A stretch of 24,652 nt of DNA, from positions 1 to 24,652 of IMG/VR virus record IMGVR_UViG_3300008110_000740; one strand, written 5' to 3'. This stretch comes from a virus. The position numbers were made by a program, and so were the translations under genes. Positions 8,661 through 15,787 of the stretch are shown here, in pieces. Under the pieces are notes generated by a model that saw nothing but the letters and a program-made list of their open reading frames with translations, did no database searches and had not been told where the DNA came from. The stretch's first letter is position 1. The number at the start of each line of letters is the position of its first letter.

Positions 8661-9127
8661 TTCATGTTCCTCAAGGTTTCGTAGGTTTGGATGCAGGAAT
8701 TGAGCTTGCGGATGGCGATGTCTCCATCAGCTGCGATCTGGAGAAGATCGGCAGCGACAGTAGTCGATCCACTAGATTCGGTTCGTGCCTCTCCGCTGTT
8801 ATCTCCAGCGGTAATGGAGGCAACTGAGGTGGGACATACGGCGCTTTGGGTGGGGATTGACAAGCGCAAATTGCCACTGGCAATATCAGCACGCAACTGA
8901 GTCTCTTTAGCTTTTGCAGCATTATTCGCCTTTCGTAATGTCTGTCCATAACTCTGCGCCACTTGCGCCATCGCCTGCTCAGTTTCCCTTGCCTTGGCAT
9001 TCAGCGCAGCAATCTCAACCTGCTGTCGCGTGTACTCGTCATGCTTACCCTTGAAGTATCCACCACCAAATGACGACAGCATTGCCAAGACAAAGCCAAG
9101 AATCACCCAAGGGTTGAAGATACTCAT
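8657..9127 (-). CDS. Inner-membrane spanin (i-spanin, Rz-like)
   Basis: A 156-residue protein with one N-terminal transmembrane segment (residues 7-24). A short basic stretch, a predicted coiled coil rich in Ala, Gln, Glu and Lys (about 30-85) and a C-terminal periplasmic part follow. The C-terminal pattern (LLQIAADGDIAIRKLNSCIQ) resembles lambda Rz-type proteins. It should span the periplasm with the outer spanin and fuse inner and outer membranes in the last step of lysis. Its ATG overlaps the stop of the holin candidate by ATGA. A second gene with a lipobox is fully embedded in it in another frame, which strongly supports the assignment. Confidence 0.88.
   Translation of the reverse strand: MSIFNPWVILGFVLAMLSSFGGGYFKGKHDEYTRQQVEIAALNAKARETEQAMAQVAQSYGQTLRKANNAAKAKETQLRADIASGNLRLSIPTQSAVCPTSVASITAGDNSGEARTESSGSTTVAADLLQIAADGDIAIRKLNSCIQTYETLRNMK
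8671..8922 (-). CDS. Outer-membrane spanin lipoprotein (o-spanin, Rz1-like), embedded in i-spanin gene
   Basis: An 83-residue product read in a different frame entirely inside the i-spanin gene. The ATG at 8922 has AAGG about seven bases upstream. The first 20 residues form a lipoprotein signal (KLKR, then LSCVLILPVAICA) ending at C21, the likely lipidated cysteine. A proline-rich stretch follows at once (SPPKAPYVPPQLPPLPLE). A short lipoprotein with a Pro-rich linker, nested in the Rz frame, is the architecture of lambda Rz1. Longer in-frame starts exist up to 9000 but would place a charged segment before the signal peptide. The mature length of about 63 residues is slightly longer than lambda Rz1. 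Confidence 0.87.
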   Translation of the reverse strand: MLQKLKRLSCVLILPVAICACQSPPKAPYVPPQLPPLPLEITAERHEPNLVDRLLSLPIFSRSQLMETSPSASSIPASKPTKP

Positions 9128-9450
9128 CCTTCAGCCTTGCCTCTTATGTACGCTTGTGCCGCCATGAAAGCCACCACAATCGTACCCATGGCGGCGCAGT
9201 AAGTAGTCGCCAATCCGTTCAATGCGTTGACCTTTTCCAGCGTCACTAACTCGGATGCCATGTACGCAATGATGACAGGTGGGAACACTAAAGCAGCCCA
9301 CGCCATGATGCGTTGCTGGTCTGCCATCTTGTCCATGTTCTCAATGGTGATCATGCGCTCTGATCGTGCCAGTTCAGCATCAGTCACCACGCCGTCACCG
9401 TCTGAATCAAATTGGTTGTATGTTGAGTTCTTTTCAAGCTGCTTAGTCAT
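9124..9450 (-). CDS. Putative holin with EF-hand calcium-binding loop
   Basis: A 108-residue protein. I chose the ATG at 9450 because it sits behind an AAAGGAAAGG region; an upstream ATG at 9480 gives an 11-residue basic extension overlapping the previous gene. Residues 15-26 form a textbook 12-residue EF-hand loop with D, D, D at positions 1, 3 and 5, G at 6 and E at 12. Two hydrophobic segments follow (about 49-67 and 80-99) with a basic C-terminus. Small two-TM proteins next to spanins and endolysin are usually holins. I recall EF-hand holin-like proteins in other environmental phages. The calcium-binding role is inferred. Confidence 0.75.
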   Translation of the reverse strand: MTKQLEKNSTYNQFDSDGDGVVTDAELARSERMITIENMDKMADQQRIMAWAALVFPPVIIAYMASELVTLEKVNALNGLATTYCAAMGTIVVAFMAAQAYIRGKAEG

Positions 9451-9616
9451 CACTTTTACCTTTCCTTTGTTGCTGTTCAACTTGCCGTCTTAACTTTTCC
9501 ACCTTTACAAGCTCTTGCTTGACTTCATTCTTTGTTTTCAAGATGTCCAGATACAGCATTGCGCCCAAGGGCAATAAGAGCGCTATCAACACACAGCAGG
9601 CTATCCAGGCAATCAT
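9443..9616 (-). CDS. Small single-TM protein with charged coiled-coil tail
   Basis: A 57-residue protein starting at 9616, where the ATG overlaps the stop of the preceding gene by ATGA and GGGGAAGAG lies directly upstream. An in-frame ATG at 9736 would add 40 residues inside the neighbour and has no such support. Residues 2-24 form a transmembrane helix (AWIACCVLIALLLPLGAML). The rest is a highly charged, Glu/Lys/Gln-rich helix likely to form a coiled coil. It overlaps the EF-hand holin candidate by eight bases. It may be an accessory lysis protein, an antiholin or a virion membrane component. The sequence does not decide between these. Confidence 0.6.
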   Translation of the reverse strand: MIAWIACCVLIALLLPLGAMLYLDILKTKNEVKQELVKVEKLRRQVEQQQRKGKSDD

Positions 9617-10311
9617 CTCTTCCCCCACTGACTTACGAACCACAGCCACAGCCACAGGTATAGGAGGAATATAGAAGTCACCACCACTGCCGCCAGCTTT
9701 GCTTGTAGGTTTCTTTCCTCCTCTTTGCGTAGCCATTGCTCTTGCCTCTTTTTTGCCTCCTGCTTGAGTCTAGCTTTTTCTTGTTCCTCTAATATGACTT
9801 CGCGCATCTTAAAGACTTCAGAGTACAGTGCGCCCATCTCTGGCGGTGACTGATACACCATAGTCTCTCGGATTTGCACCACCAAGCTATCCATCTCTTG
9901 CTGCGCCATCACACGCTTTAAGGCAGCCTCCATCAAATTTTGGTTGGGATCATAGATAGATTGGCTTTTCTCTTCTTCCTCCCTGATATGCGCGGCCAGT
10001 TGTTCCTGTAACTTAAAAAACTCGGTTAGGTTTTTGACAATGTCAATCTTGACCTGAGTCTCGTCAACTGCAACATAGGCTGACTTCTTTTTCGCCAAAG
10101 GCTTTGCTTTGGTGGCTGGCTTTGGCTTTGCACCAAAGAACGACAGCAATTGATTCCAAAAGCCGTGAACCTCTTTGCCAATTGCGATAACTTCATCAGC
10201 AGTGGCTTTGATCTCAACAAAAGATTCTTTGGCCTGCTTGTACAACTCGCAGCCAGCTTGGATGTTCTTGACCAATCCAGCCGCAAGAAGACAGATGCTG
10301 ATCGGATCAAT
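9613..10311 (-). CDS. Conserved phage protein with C-terminal TM anchor; probable ATT start
   Basis: A 232-residue product if translation begins at the ATT at 10311, immediately after the upstream TAA and six bases after a GGGG ribosome binding site. The first in-frame conventional alternative is a TTG at 10275 without a good binding site. The ATT reading gives IDPISICLLAAG, which fits an MDPI-type N-terminus I recall for homologues. The middle is Lys/Pro-rich (about 60-80), followed by long charged helices (KNLTEFFKLQEQLAAHIREE; METMVYQSPPEMGALYSE region). A Trp/Leu-rich transmembrane segment lies at about 207-226. The function is unknown; it sits at the head of the lysis cassette. Confidence 0.72.
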   Translation of the reverse strand: MDPISICLLAAGLVKNIQAGCELYKQAKESFVEIKATADEVIAIGKEVHGFWNQLLSFFGAKPKPATKAKPLAKKKSAYVAVDETQVKIDIVKNLTEFFKLQEQLAAHIREEEEKSQSIYDPNQNLMEAALKRVMAQQEMDSLVVQIRETMVYQSPPEMGALYSEVFKMREVILEEQEKARLKQEAKKRQEQWLRKEEERNLQAKLAAVVVTSIFLLYLWLWLWFVSQWGKR

Positions 10312-10503
10312 TTACAGCCCCAAAAACTTTATGACCATTTGAGAGGCAAAGCCTGGTCCTAGCAACACTGCCGCGATGACAATGTAGATTAGGTACTCAA
10401 TCCGAGTCATGCGAGCTTTGCCAGACTCCAGCTTCTCTTCGATGTTCTTGTATCGTTGATCGCAAGATGCCTGGTGGGCGTAGAAGTCTGTTTCTAAACT
10501 CAT
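10312..10503 (-). CDS. Small membrane protein, unknown function
   Basis: A 63-residue protein with a charged N-terminal helix (DQRYKNIEEKLESGKARM) and one C-terminal transmembrane segment (about residues 37-59). Its ATG overlaps the preceding stop by ATGA, and its TAA is followed directly by the ATT start of the next gene. I have seen similar short proteins (charged coiled coil, then one TM helix) near lysis genes of many environmental phages. It could be a holin-like or antiholin-like protein. There is no direct evidence of activity. Confidence 0.72.
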   Translation of the reverse strand: MSLETDFYAHQASCDQRYKNIEEKLESGKARMTRIEYLIYIVIAAVLLGPGFASQMVIKFLGL

Positions 10504-10862
10504 GATGTGATGGTTTCAATCCATGTCAGTGTGGATTCATTCCAGTTGTACAGTTTTCCATCTGTGGGATATGCAACAGGAGCAGTCCATTGGCAAGTGC
10601 TTTCCACTAATGTCCAACTTGGATATGGCTGTGGAGGGATAAACGCATTACGTCCCTCGTCAAAGGTGTAGCCAATCCCAGCGTAGTTCTTCCGCATATT
10701 GCCGTTGTAACTGGTTTGCTTCCAATCTCCACCAAATAAACGCTCGCAAAATGCCGCACCGATATATTCTTTTTCTGTGCCATCAGCAGATGCTGTGTCA
10801 GCATTACCCACCACAATAACTTGCGTGACGATGCCGTTTTCAATCTTTGCAAAGTGTGCCAT
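10500..10862 (-). CDS. Conserved tail-fibre-region phage protein
   Basis: A 120-residue soluble protein with the recognisable pattern MAHFAKIENGIVTQVIVV, then GAAFCERLFGGDWKQTSYN, MRKNYAGIGYTFDEGRNAFIP and PYPSWTLVES. I recognise this as a protein common to many marine and freshwater phages, usually found beside tail fibre genes, with no established biochemical role. It is sometimes listed as a structural or fibre-associated protein. The ATG at 10862 overlaps the TAA of the upstream chaperone-like gene (TAATG). It also overlaps the next gene by ATGA, so all three are coupled. Confidence 0.8.
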   Translation of the reverse strand: MAHFAKIENGIVTQVIVVGNADTASADGTEKEYIGAAFCERLFGGDWKQTSYNGNMRKNYAGIGYTFDEGRNAFIPPQPYPSWTLVESTCQWTAPVAYPTDGKLYNWNESTLTWIETITS

Positions 10863-11089
10863 TAGTTTTTCCCCGAAAGTTTTTCAATTTGTTCAGTTGT
10901 CCAGATGGTTGGGATTGAGTTTTCAAACGCTTTTATTTTTTCCATCGTTTCGTCAATCTCTTTCCATGTTGGACATGGGCGGTCATCTTCCCATCTTGTA
11001 ATGGTACGGTTGCTAACTTCCCATTTTGCGTTTGGGCGTAGCAATTGCATTGCTGTGTCAATTCCGTAGAGTTGATAGATTTTGGTCAT
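10862..11089 (-). CDS. Putative tail fibre assembly chaperone-like protein
   Basis: A 75-residue protein (MTKIYQLYGIDTAMQLLRP, then ITRWEDDRPCPTWKEIDETM). The combination of a short beta part, a W-x-D/E-PxPTxxEI turn and a C-terminal helix resembles phage tail assembly chaperones that help fold fibre proteins. Its position directly after the large adhesin gene, one base from that gene's stop, fits this role. The assignment rests on pattern and context and is moderate. No enzyme motif is present. Confidence 0.72.
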   Translation of the reverse strand: MTKIYQLYGIDTAMQLLRPNAKWEVSNRTITRWEDDRPCPTWKEIDETMEKIKAFENSIPTIWTTEQIEKLSGKN

Positions 11090-11090
11090 A

Positions 11091-12605
11091 TTAATTCAAC
11101 TTCAAAATTACGATACCAGAACCACCTGCGCCGCCTGTGCCAGTGGCAGAGCCAGCCCCACCACCGCCACCACCTAAATTAGCAGTTGCGGCACTTGCAC
11201 TTCCTGTTGTTGTTCCAGCGCCACCACCGCCAACGCCACCAGAGCCGCCAGGTCTAGTTCCAAAACTATGACCACCACCGCCACCGCCACCAGCGTAATT
11301 AGTTGATGTACCAGTAATACTTGATGCCGTACCAGCACCACCATTACCACCAGCATTTGAACCAGAATTTAAAGATTGACCAACAGCAGATGCACCACCA
11401 CCACCACCGCCAAGTCCGTAATTTGAACCATCTGTATATCCTTGACCACCAGCAAAACCTTGGCCAGAAGTACCCGCTCCACCAGTGCCGTTGTTACCGC
11501 CGCCACCGCCAGAACCGCCAGTAGACCCTGTGGTTGTTCCAGTTGCTGCGCCACCGCCACCACCACCAGTAGAAGTTATGCTAGAAAAAACAGAATTGCT
11601 ACCACTTGTGCCAACTGTATTTAATGAGTTTTGACCAGCCCCACCGCCGCCTACAGTAATGGTGTAAGAAGTTCCAGCCGTAACTGCAAATGATGTTGCT
11701 GTTTTAAATCCACCCGCGCCAGCAGCACCAAAACTTCCTCCACCACCGCCAGCTACCACAAGGTAGTCAACAGAAGTGATGCCAGTAGGTGCTGTAAATC
11801 GTGAACTTGCAGTAAATGAAATGGATGTGCCTTTTTCAACTGTGTAAGAGATGATGACAATGCCAGAACCGCCAACACCACCAGCACCGCCACCGCCAGC
11901 ACCGCCGCCGCCGCCGCCGCCACGATTTGCTGTACCAATAGAACCAGCACCAGAAGCCGCGCCATTGCCGCCACCTCCCGCACCACCCGCACCCGCAGTC
12001 CCGCCACTTGTACCACCGCCACCGCCACCACCGTAAGTGACAGATGAACCGCTGAGTAATGAGGCTGTACCTGCACCACCCGCACCACCAACATTAGAAA
12101 CTCCATTAGAGCCTACCGCACTTGCGCCGCCACCACCGCCACCGCCAGCCGTTCCAACGGCGGCTGAAGTACCGCCAGCAAACCCTTGTCCAGACGTTCC
12201 AGTGCCAGCGCTACCGCCAGCGTTAGCGCCCGCTGCGCCACCGCCAGAACCGCCAGCACCCCCTGATGCGCCAGCGCCATTGTTACCCCCGCCCTTACCA
12301 CCACCAGTGGCAGTGATTGAGTTAAATACAGAATTACCGCCTATAGTCACAGCCGCACCACCAGCGCCCACTGTTACCGTATATGTTGTGCCAGCAGTAA
12401 CGGATAGTGCAGTACCAGTTAGAAATCCTCCTGCCCCGCCACCACCAGCAAAATCAGTACCGCCACCTCCACCTCCAGCAACAACCAAATAATCTACGCT
12501 ACTTACACCAGTAGGACAACTCCAAGAACCAGTCGCAAGGAACGATTCAATGACGGTGTATCTACCACCACCACCAGCAAGGAAGAAGTTTTTTGCGGCA
12601 AACAT
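11091..12605 (-). CDS. Polyglycine-rich tail adhesin / fibre tip with duplicated domain
   Basis: A 504-residue protein dominated by glycine runs. Two copies of a roughly 240-residue module are visible (residues 18-253 and 258-504). Each starts with a beta segment ending in SVDYLVVAGGGGG, continues through TYTVTVG or SYTITVG and then Gly-rich repeats (GGGGASAVG, YGGGGGGG/YAGGGGGGG), and ends in GGSGIVI. Such Gly-rich repeats occur in phage adhesins, where polyglycine-II helices form a receptor-binding tip (as in T4-like phage S16 gp38). The cell-binding role is inferred. The ATG overlaps the previous stop by TAATG. The neighbouring chaperone-like gene supports a fibre function. Confidence 0.88.
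   Translation of the reverse strand: MFAAKNFFLAGGGGRYTVIESFLATGSWSCPTGVSSVDYLVVAGGGGGGTDFAGGGGAGGFLTGTALSVTAGTTYTVTVGAGGAAVTIGGNSVFNSITATGGGKGGGNNGAGASGGAGGSGGGAAGANAGGSAGTGTSGQGFAGGTSAAVGTAGGGGGGGASAVGSNGVSNVGGAGGAGTASLLSGSSVTYGGGGGGGTSGGTAGAGGAGGGGNGAASGAGSIGTANRGGGGGGGAGGGGAGGVGGSGIVIISYTVEKGTSISFTASSRFTAPTGITSVDYLVVAGGGGGSFGAAGAGGFKTATSFAVTAGTSYTITVGGGGAGQNSLNTVGTSGSNSVFSSITSTGGGGGGAATGTTTGSTGGSGGGGGNNGTGGAGTSGQGFAGGQGYTDGSNYGLGGGGGGASAVGQSLNSGSNAGGNGGAGTASSITGTSTNYAGGGGGGGHSFGTRPGGSGGVGGGGAGTTTGSASAATANLGGGGGGAGSATGTGGAGGSGIVILKLN
11094..12554 (-). repeat. Internal duplication of the Gly-rich adhesin module
   Basis: Two direct modules, about 12554-11847 and 11834-11094, encode the same order of landmarks: SVDYLVVAGGGGG, a Y-T-(V/I)-T-V-G strand, SGQGFAGG, GGGGGASAVG and GGSGIVI. 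They differ in loop lengths and detailed sequence, so the duplication is old or diversified. Confidence 0.8.
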
Positions 12606-13252
12606 TATGGTGTGTATCCTTGTGCAATAGAACCGTACCAGTTTGTTCCATCAGCAACAAAAGTCAGAATATCCATCTTGCCAGCGGTTGCCGTGATTGT
12701 TGGTGCGCCAGCCGAACCAAACTTCACAGATGTAAATGTTGCTGTGCCGTTGCCTGTGGCTGCCGCTTGCTTAAGCAAAAGAATAAATGATTTACCAGCA
12801 GTAGCTGTTGGCATGGTGAATGTGCAAGCAGTTGATGCTGTTAAGGTTGCGGTTTGCACAGTGCCGCTGGTCAATGACAATGTACTTGAGCTTGTAACTG
12901 TACCAATTGCAACTACGCCCTCGGTGTAGTTGTTTACGCTTGGATTGGTCAGTGTTTTATTGGTTAATGTCTCTGATCCGGCAAGTGTTGCTAATGTTCC
13001 AGTAGTTGGGAATGTGACATTTGTAGTTCCGGTCAATGTTCTGGTGTATGCAAAATTTCCAGATGAAGTGACGGTAGCAGCATCATTGTTTGCTATGCCA
13101 CTACCGCCCTTGCTTGACTTTAATGCAGGCCCAGTAGTAAACAATGCATCAATTAAATCTAGGTCTGTATTGACCTTAGTTCCCCATGTGTCTGTTGACG
13201 CGCCTACCTCTGGCTTTGTGAGCAATAGGTTTGTTGTGGTGGTATCTGCCAT
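12605..13252 (-). CDS. Tail fibre-like structural protein
   Basis: A 215-residue, Thr/Gly/Ser-rich protein. Its N-terminus ([20 protein letters not shown], then LDLIDALF) is a motif I recognise from phage tail fibre proteins, followed by [10 protein letters not shown]-like and [20 protein letters not shown] segments typical of fibre repeat regions. The C-terminal 100 residues look like a small beta domain ([15 protein letters not shown] to [11 protein letters not shown]). The ATG at 13252 has AAGGGG seven bases upstream, so it is probably translated independently and well. It precedes the polyglycine adhesin gene with a TAATG overlap and may form the shaft that carries it; this last point is inferred. 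Confidence 0.85.
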   Translation of the reverse strand: MADTTTTNLLLTKPEVGASTDTWGTKVNTDLDLIDALFTTGPALKSSKGGSGIANNDAATVTSSGNFAYTRTLTGTTNVTFPTTGTLATLAGSETLTNKTLTNPSVNNYTEGVVAIGTVTSSSTLSLTSGTVQTATLTASTACTFTMPTATAGKSFILLLKQAAATGNGTATFTSVKFGSAGAPTITATAGKMDILTFVADGTNWYGSIAQGYTP

Positions 13253-13265
13253 TCTTAATCCCCTT

Positions 13266-13835
13266 TTACGCGGCTTCTTGCCAAGTGATTGAATTGTCTG
13301 CTAAATCTGTCCAGTTTTCTGAGGTGTCTGAAACTGGTGTCCAACTTTCGGATGTGTTTGGAATTGCGCCCCAACCGTATCCAACTATTGTTCCAACTGA
13401 TCCAGCCAGTTCAACGCCAGTTATCCCTATGGATATGACATTTGATGCAGTGCCTACAGCGCCAGTTCCCTCAATTCCGGTAATTGCTTGGAACGATATA
13501 ACCTCTGCGCTCACAGTGCCTACAGCACCGGTTGCAGCATTGCCGGTGATAATTGGAGAGACTAGGACTGAGTTGACTTCGCCAGTGGCTGCATTGCCAG
13601 TTACAGCAACAGATACAGTCAATGCGACTGTGCCTACATTGCCTGTGGCAATGTTGCCATCCTCTTGGATCGAGATGTTCTCTAGTAAGTCACCAACAGC
13701 ACCAGTGGAAGCATTTCCACTGATTGCAGTATTTGTTTTGCCGTAAATGCCTAATCCATAACCGCCAGAACCATAAGTTCCAGACAATATTGGATATTTG
13801 CCTACACCATACGCGCCAGAACCATAAGCAGCCAT
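13266..13835 (-). CDS. Repeat-rich structural protein (six roughly 20-aa units)
   Basis: A 189-residue protein in three sections. The N-terminus is Tyr/Gly-rich (YGSGAYGVG, then [12 protein letters not shown]). Residues 39-158 hold six units with a period of about 20 residues and the core [13 protein letters not shown]. The C-terminus has three short Trp units ([23 protein letters not shown]). Similar proteins occur beside tail fibre genes of environmental phages without a known function. The repeats should form stacked beta structure. The ATG has GAGGAG seven bases upstream, indicating good independent initiation. A fibre or decoration role is inferred. Confidence 0.82.
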   Translation of the reverse strand: MAAYGSGAYGVGKYPILSGTYGSGGYGLGIYGKTNTAISGNASTGAVGDLLENISIQEDGNIATGNVGTVALTVSVAVTGNAATGEVNSVLVSPIITGNAATGAVGTVSAEVISFQAITGIEGTGAVGTASNVISIGITGVELAGSVGTIVGYGWGAIPNTSESWTPVSDTSENWTDLADNSITWQEAA

Positions 13836-13850
13836 GCCGCTGCTCCTCGG

Positions 13851-14306
13851 TTAAGCCAACCGGATTAAACCGGTGCTTGCGTCATTGGTAGGCATGGTCA
13901 AGGTGAACGTGCCTGCGGTCACAGTCTGACTGCCAAATGTATGCACGCTAACCGCTTTGTTTGATTGAGTTGAGTTATAGATCAAAACACAATCAAAGGC
14001 CGTAGACAATGTCACAGCAGAATAACTGATGCTGGCGCTTGGAGTCACGAACGCTGTAGTGCCGCTGGTGCTTGGCGCAGTGCCAAATGTCACCGTCACG
14101 CCGCCTGCGGTGTAGCCTGTGCCTGACACCTCGCCGGTGGCGCTGTAGGCTGTTGTGGCGGCGCTGACAGTGGCAGAGGCCAAGTACAAGGCAGCCTTAA
14201 AAGTATCTGCTGTAGTCGCAGCGCGAATCACGCCAGTGCCAAAATTGTGATGACCGACAAGCAGTTCACCTTTAAAACTTGTACACATTGCCTGAGTATT
14301 TGCCAT
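13851..14306 (-). CDS. Conserved virion protein (fibre or head decoration-like)
   Basis: A 151-residue beta-rich protein (MCTSFKGELLVGHHNFG, ATTAYSATGEVSGTGYTAGG, then VLIYNSTQSNKAVSVHTFG). I recognise this pattern as a widespread phage structural protein near the neck or tail genes; its exact place in the particle is not established. The ATG at 14306 has AAGGAA six bases upstream, one of the strongest initiation sites in the region, so the protein is probably made in high copy. Residues 30-90 are Thr/Ala/Gly-rich. No catalytic residues were recognised. Confidence 0.82.
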   Translation of the reverse strand: MANTQAMCTSFKGELLVGHHNFGTGVIRAATTADTFKAALYLASATVSAATTAYSATGEVSGTGYTAGGVTVTFGTAPSTSGTTAFVTPSASISYSAVTLSTAFDCVLIYNSTQSNKAVSVHTFGSQTVTAGTFTLTMPTNDASTGLIRLA

Positions 14307-14316
14307 GATCTATTCC

Positions 14317-14508
14317 TTATCCAATTGCCGCTGCAACGCCATCGGCTGCGACATTTTGTTTCAACAAAACATGGACTGATCTGTGTACCAGTTCGTCATC
14401 CAAACGATATTCAACCCAACTGATGATCTCTTTGTCGCTCTCAGTCGAGCCTACAGACTTGTGCAACAAGGACTCATCCATGTCGCCTTTGGTGGTGGTG
14501 ATCATCAT
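14317..14508 (-). CDS. Small conserved phage protein, unknown function
   Basis: A 63-residue acidic protein (MMITTTKGDMDESLL, then WVEYRLDDELVHRSVHVLLK). I recall very similar short proteins in podovirus neck regions, following the head-tail adaptor gene as here, always without assigned function. The ATG overlaps the adaptor stop by ATGA, and two ATG codons follow each other at the start. It may be a neck or connector accessory protein; context is the only support. Confidence 0.75.
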   Translation of the reverse strand: MMITTTKGDMDESLLHKSVGSTESDKEIISWVEYRLDDELVHRSVHVLLKQNVAADGVAAAIG

Positions 14509-15134
14509 CCGAATGTCCTTGCTCGCGTCAAGATTGCGCCGCCAGAGGTTGAGCCACGGTCATCAGCAATCTGCAATTGCTCTAAGCCAGCAGCATATAA
14601 CGATGACCACACGCTGATTCTCGCATCATCCTGTAGGTAAGGCGCAGCCTGTAAAAGCGCACCGTACAGGTAAACGTCCGGCGCTTGAGTCAACAGAAAA
14701 TTGGTTGCAACGGTCGATGACAACTTAGTCAACTTGGCGTAGTAAACCAATTCAGCGGTGTACTCGCCATCAGGTATCGGCAACAGTCTGAATTGATTAC
14801 CCACCACGCTGAAATACAACGGCTTGCCGCTGGACAAGTAGGTGGTGTTGGACAGCGCGTCCATGGCATCAATCGTCTGAAACTGCAATGCAGTCACTGG
14901 ATTGGTGTCGAGCTTGATTGACTTGACTTCCAAGAAGTCATCAGGCACTGTGCCGTATTCAGCAGCCGCCGCAAATGAGGCAGTGGCACGCACAATCATC
15001 TGTCGTGTGCGTAGCTGGCGCTCCATCTGCGCCTCGGCCAGACTGATAAAGTCAGGAATAACTGAAGTCAGGTCAGACCGATTAAGCCAATCGGCCAGCG
15101 ATGTCTTCAGTTCGGTGTAGGTGGTCAATGCCAT
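14505..15134 (-). CDS. Head-tail adaptor protein (SU10 adaptor-like)
   Basis: A 209-residue protein with the layout of SU10-type or gp4-like adaptors that sit under the portal and join head to tail. The N-terminal helices include LKTSLADWLNRSDLTSVIPDF and LAEAQMERQLRTRQM. A beta part follows (VPDDFLEVKSIKLD, GNQFRLLPIPDGEYTAELVYYAK), then C-terminal helices (APDVYLYGALLQAAPYL). The order and the W-L-N and LAEA-MER motifs match the family closely. The ATG overlaps the glycosyltransferase stop by TAATG. Placement downstream of the capsid gene is usual for this family. Confidence 0.9.
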   Translation of the reverse strand: MALTTYTELKTSLADWLNRSDLTSVIPDFISLAEAQMERQLRTRQMIVRATASFAAAAEYGTVPDDFLEVKSIKLDTNPVTALQFQTIDAMDALSNTTYLSSGKPLYFSVVGNQFRLLPIPDGEYTAELVYYAKLTKLSSTVATNFLLTQAPDVYLYGALLQAAPYLQDDARISVWSSLYAAGLEQLQIADDRGSTSGGAILTRARTFG

Positions 15135-15787
15135 TAGACTGCCTCTTTTTCAAGCTGTTCTTTCATCACCCAAGTGTGCTCATGCCGGAATTCAAATGTG
15201 CCAATATGCCCGATCTCTTTCGAGACATCATGGTCAATATACACCTTGAATCCAAGTTCTTGCGCCTTCTTGCAGAAGAACACATCCTCGCCCATGTAGC
15301 CGCGAGTGTCGGTCTGCCATGGCATATCAAACCATGGCTCAGTCATGCCCTCAAACACTTCGCGCTTGATTAGCATCACGCCAGTGCCAACAGAGCCAAC
15401 CTCTTCTAAGCCGGTGGACTCAGGCATGGTGTAAACCTGTTTGCGCTTGCCATTCTCATCGTAATTCTGTGCGGTTGGTCCTGTGGGCATACGTCTGCGC
15501 GCGCAGTTGGTAGCCACGATATCAACGTCATGCGCCATCAATCGCTGGATCATGTCCTGTGGGAATGTCATGTCAGAGTCGATAAACAGAATGTGGCTGC
15601 AACCCTCACGCATTGCGTCCAGACACAAGTCAGCACGCTGATTCTGGATCAGTGTGCCTTGCAGTATCTTGAGGCTGACAGCGTCAGTGGTGTTGAGCGT
15701 GTGGTACGCCACCATGTTGACCATGCAATAGGTGTAATTGGTGTGAACCATGTCACGCGCTGGCGTGCAGACTGCGATGTATTTCAT
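15134..15787 (-). CDS. Phage GT-A glycosyltransferase (GT2-like)
   Basis: A 217-residue protein with a Rossmann-like start (IAVCTPARDMVHTNY) and a DxD metal-nucleotide-sugar motif at D70-S71-D72 (ILFIDSDMTFP). Further glycosyltransferase features are VGTGVMLIKREVFE and GYMGEDVFFCKKAQELGFKV, where the ED pair would contain the catalytic base. It ends with GHIG. It is a soluble single-domain enzyme without membrane segments. It is embedded in the structural operon, between a small conserved gene (ATGA overlap) and the adaptor gene (TAATG overlap). Substrates could be virion proteins, DNA bases or host surface glycans; the sequence does not tell which. Confidence 0.87.
   Translation of the reverse strand: MKYIAVCTPARDMVHTNYTYCMVNMVAYHTLNTTDAVSLKILQGTLIQNQRADLCLDAMREGCSHILFIDSDMTFPQDMIQRLMAHDVDIVATNCARRRMPTGPTAQNYDENGKRKQVYTMPESTGLEEVGSVGTGVMLIKREVFEGMTEPWFDMPWQTDTRGYMGEDVFFCKKAQELGFKVYIDHDVSKEIGHIGTFEFRHEHTWVMKEQLEKEAV

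Noticed and set aside
9617-9736. Longer N-terminus (start at 9736) for the small TM protein
   Set aside because: The added 40 residues overlap the neighbouring gene, while the ATG at 9616 has a strong ribosome binding site and an ATGA overlap.
10026-10310. 94-codon minus frame starting with TTG next to the ATT start
   Set aside because: It overlaps the conserved 232-residue protein in another frame and its composition (Ser/Arg/Leu/Lys) is that of a shadow frame.
11851-12492. Long proline-rich plus-strand frames
   Set aside because: They are the complement of GGN glycine codons of the adhesin gene and have no plausible start signals or domain patterns.
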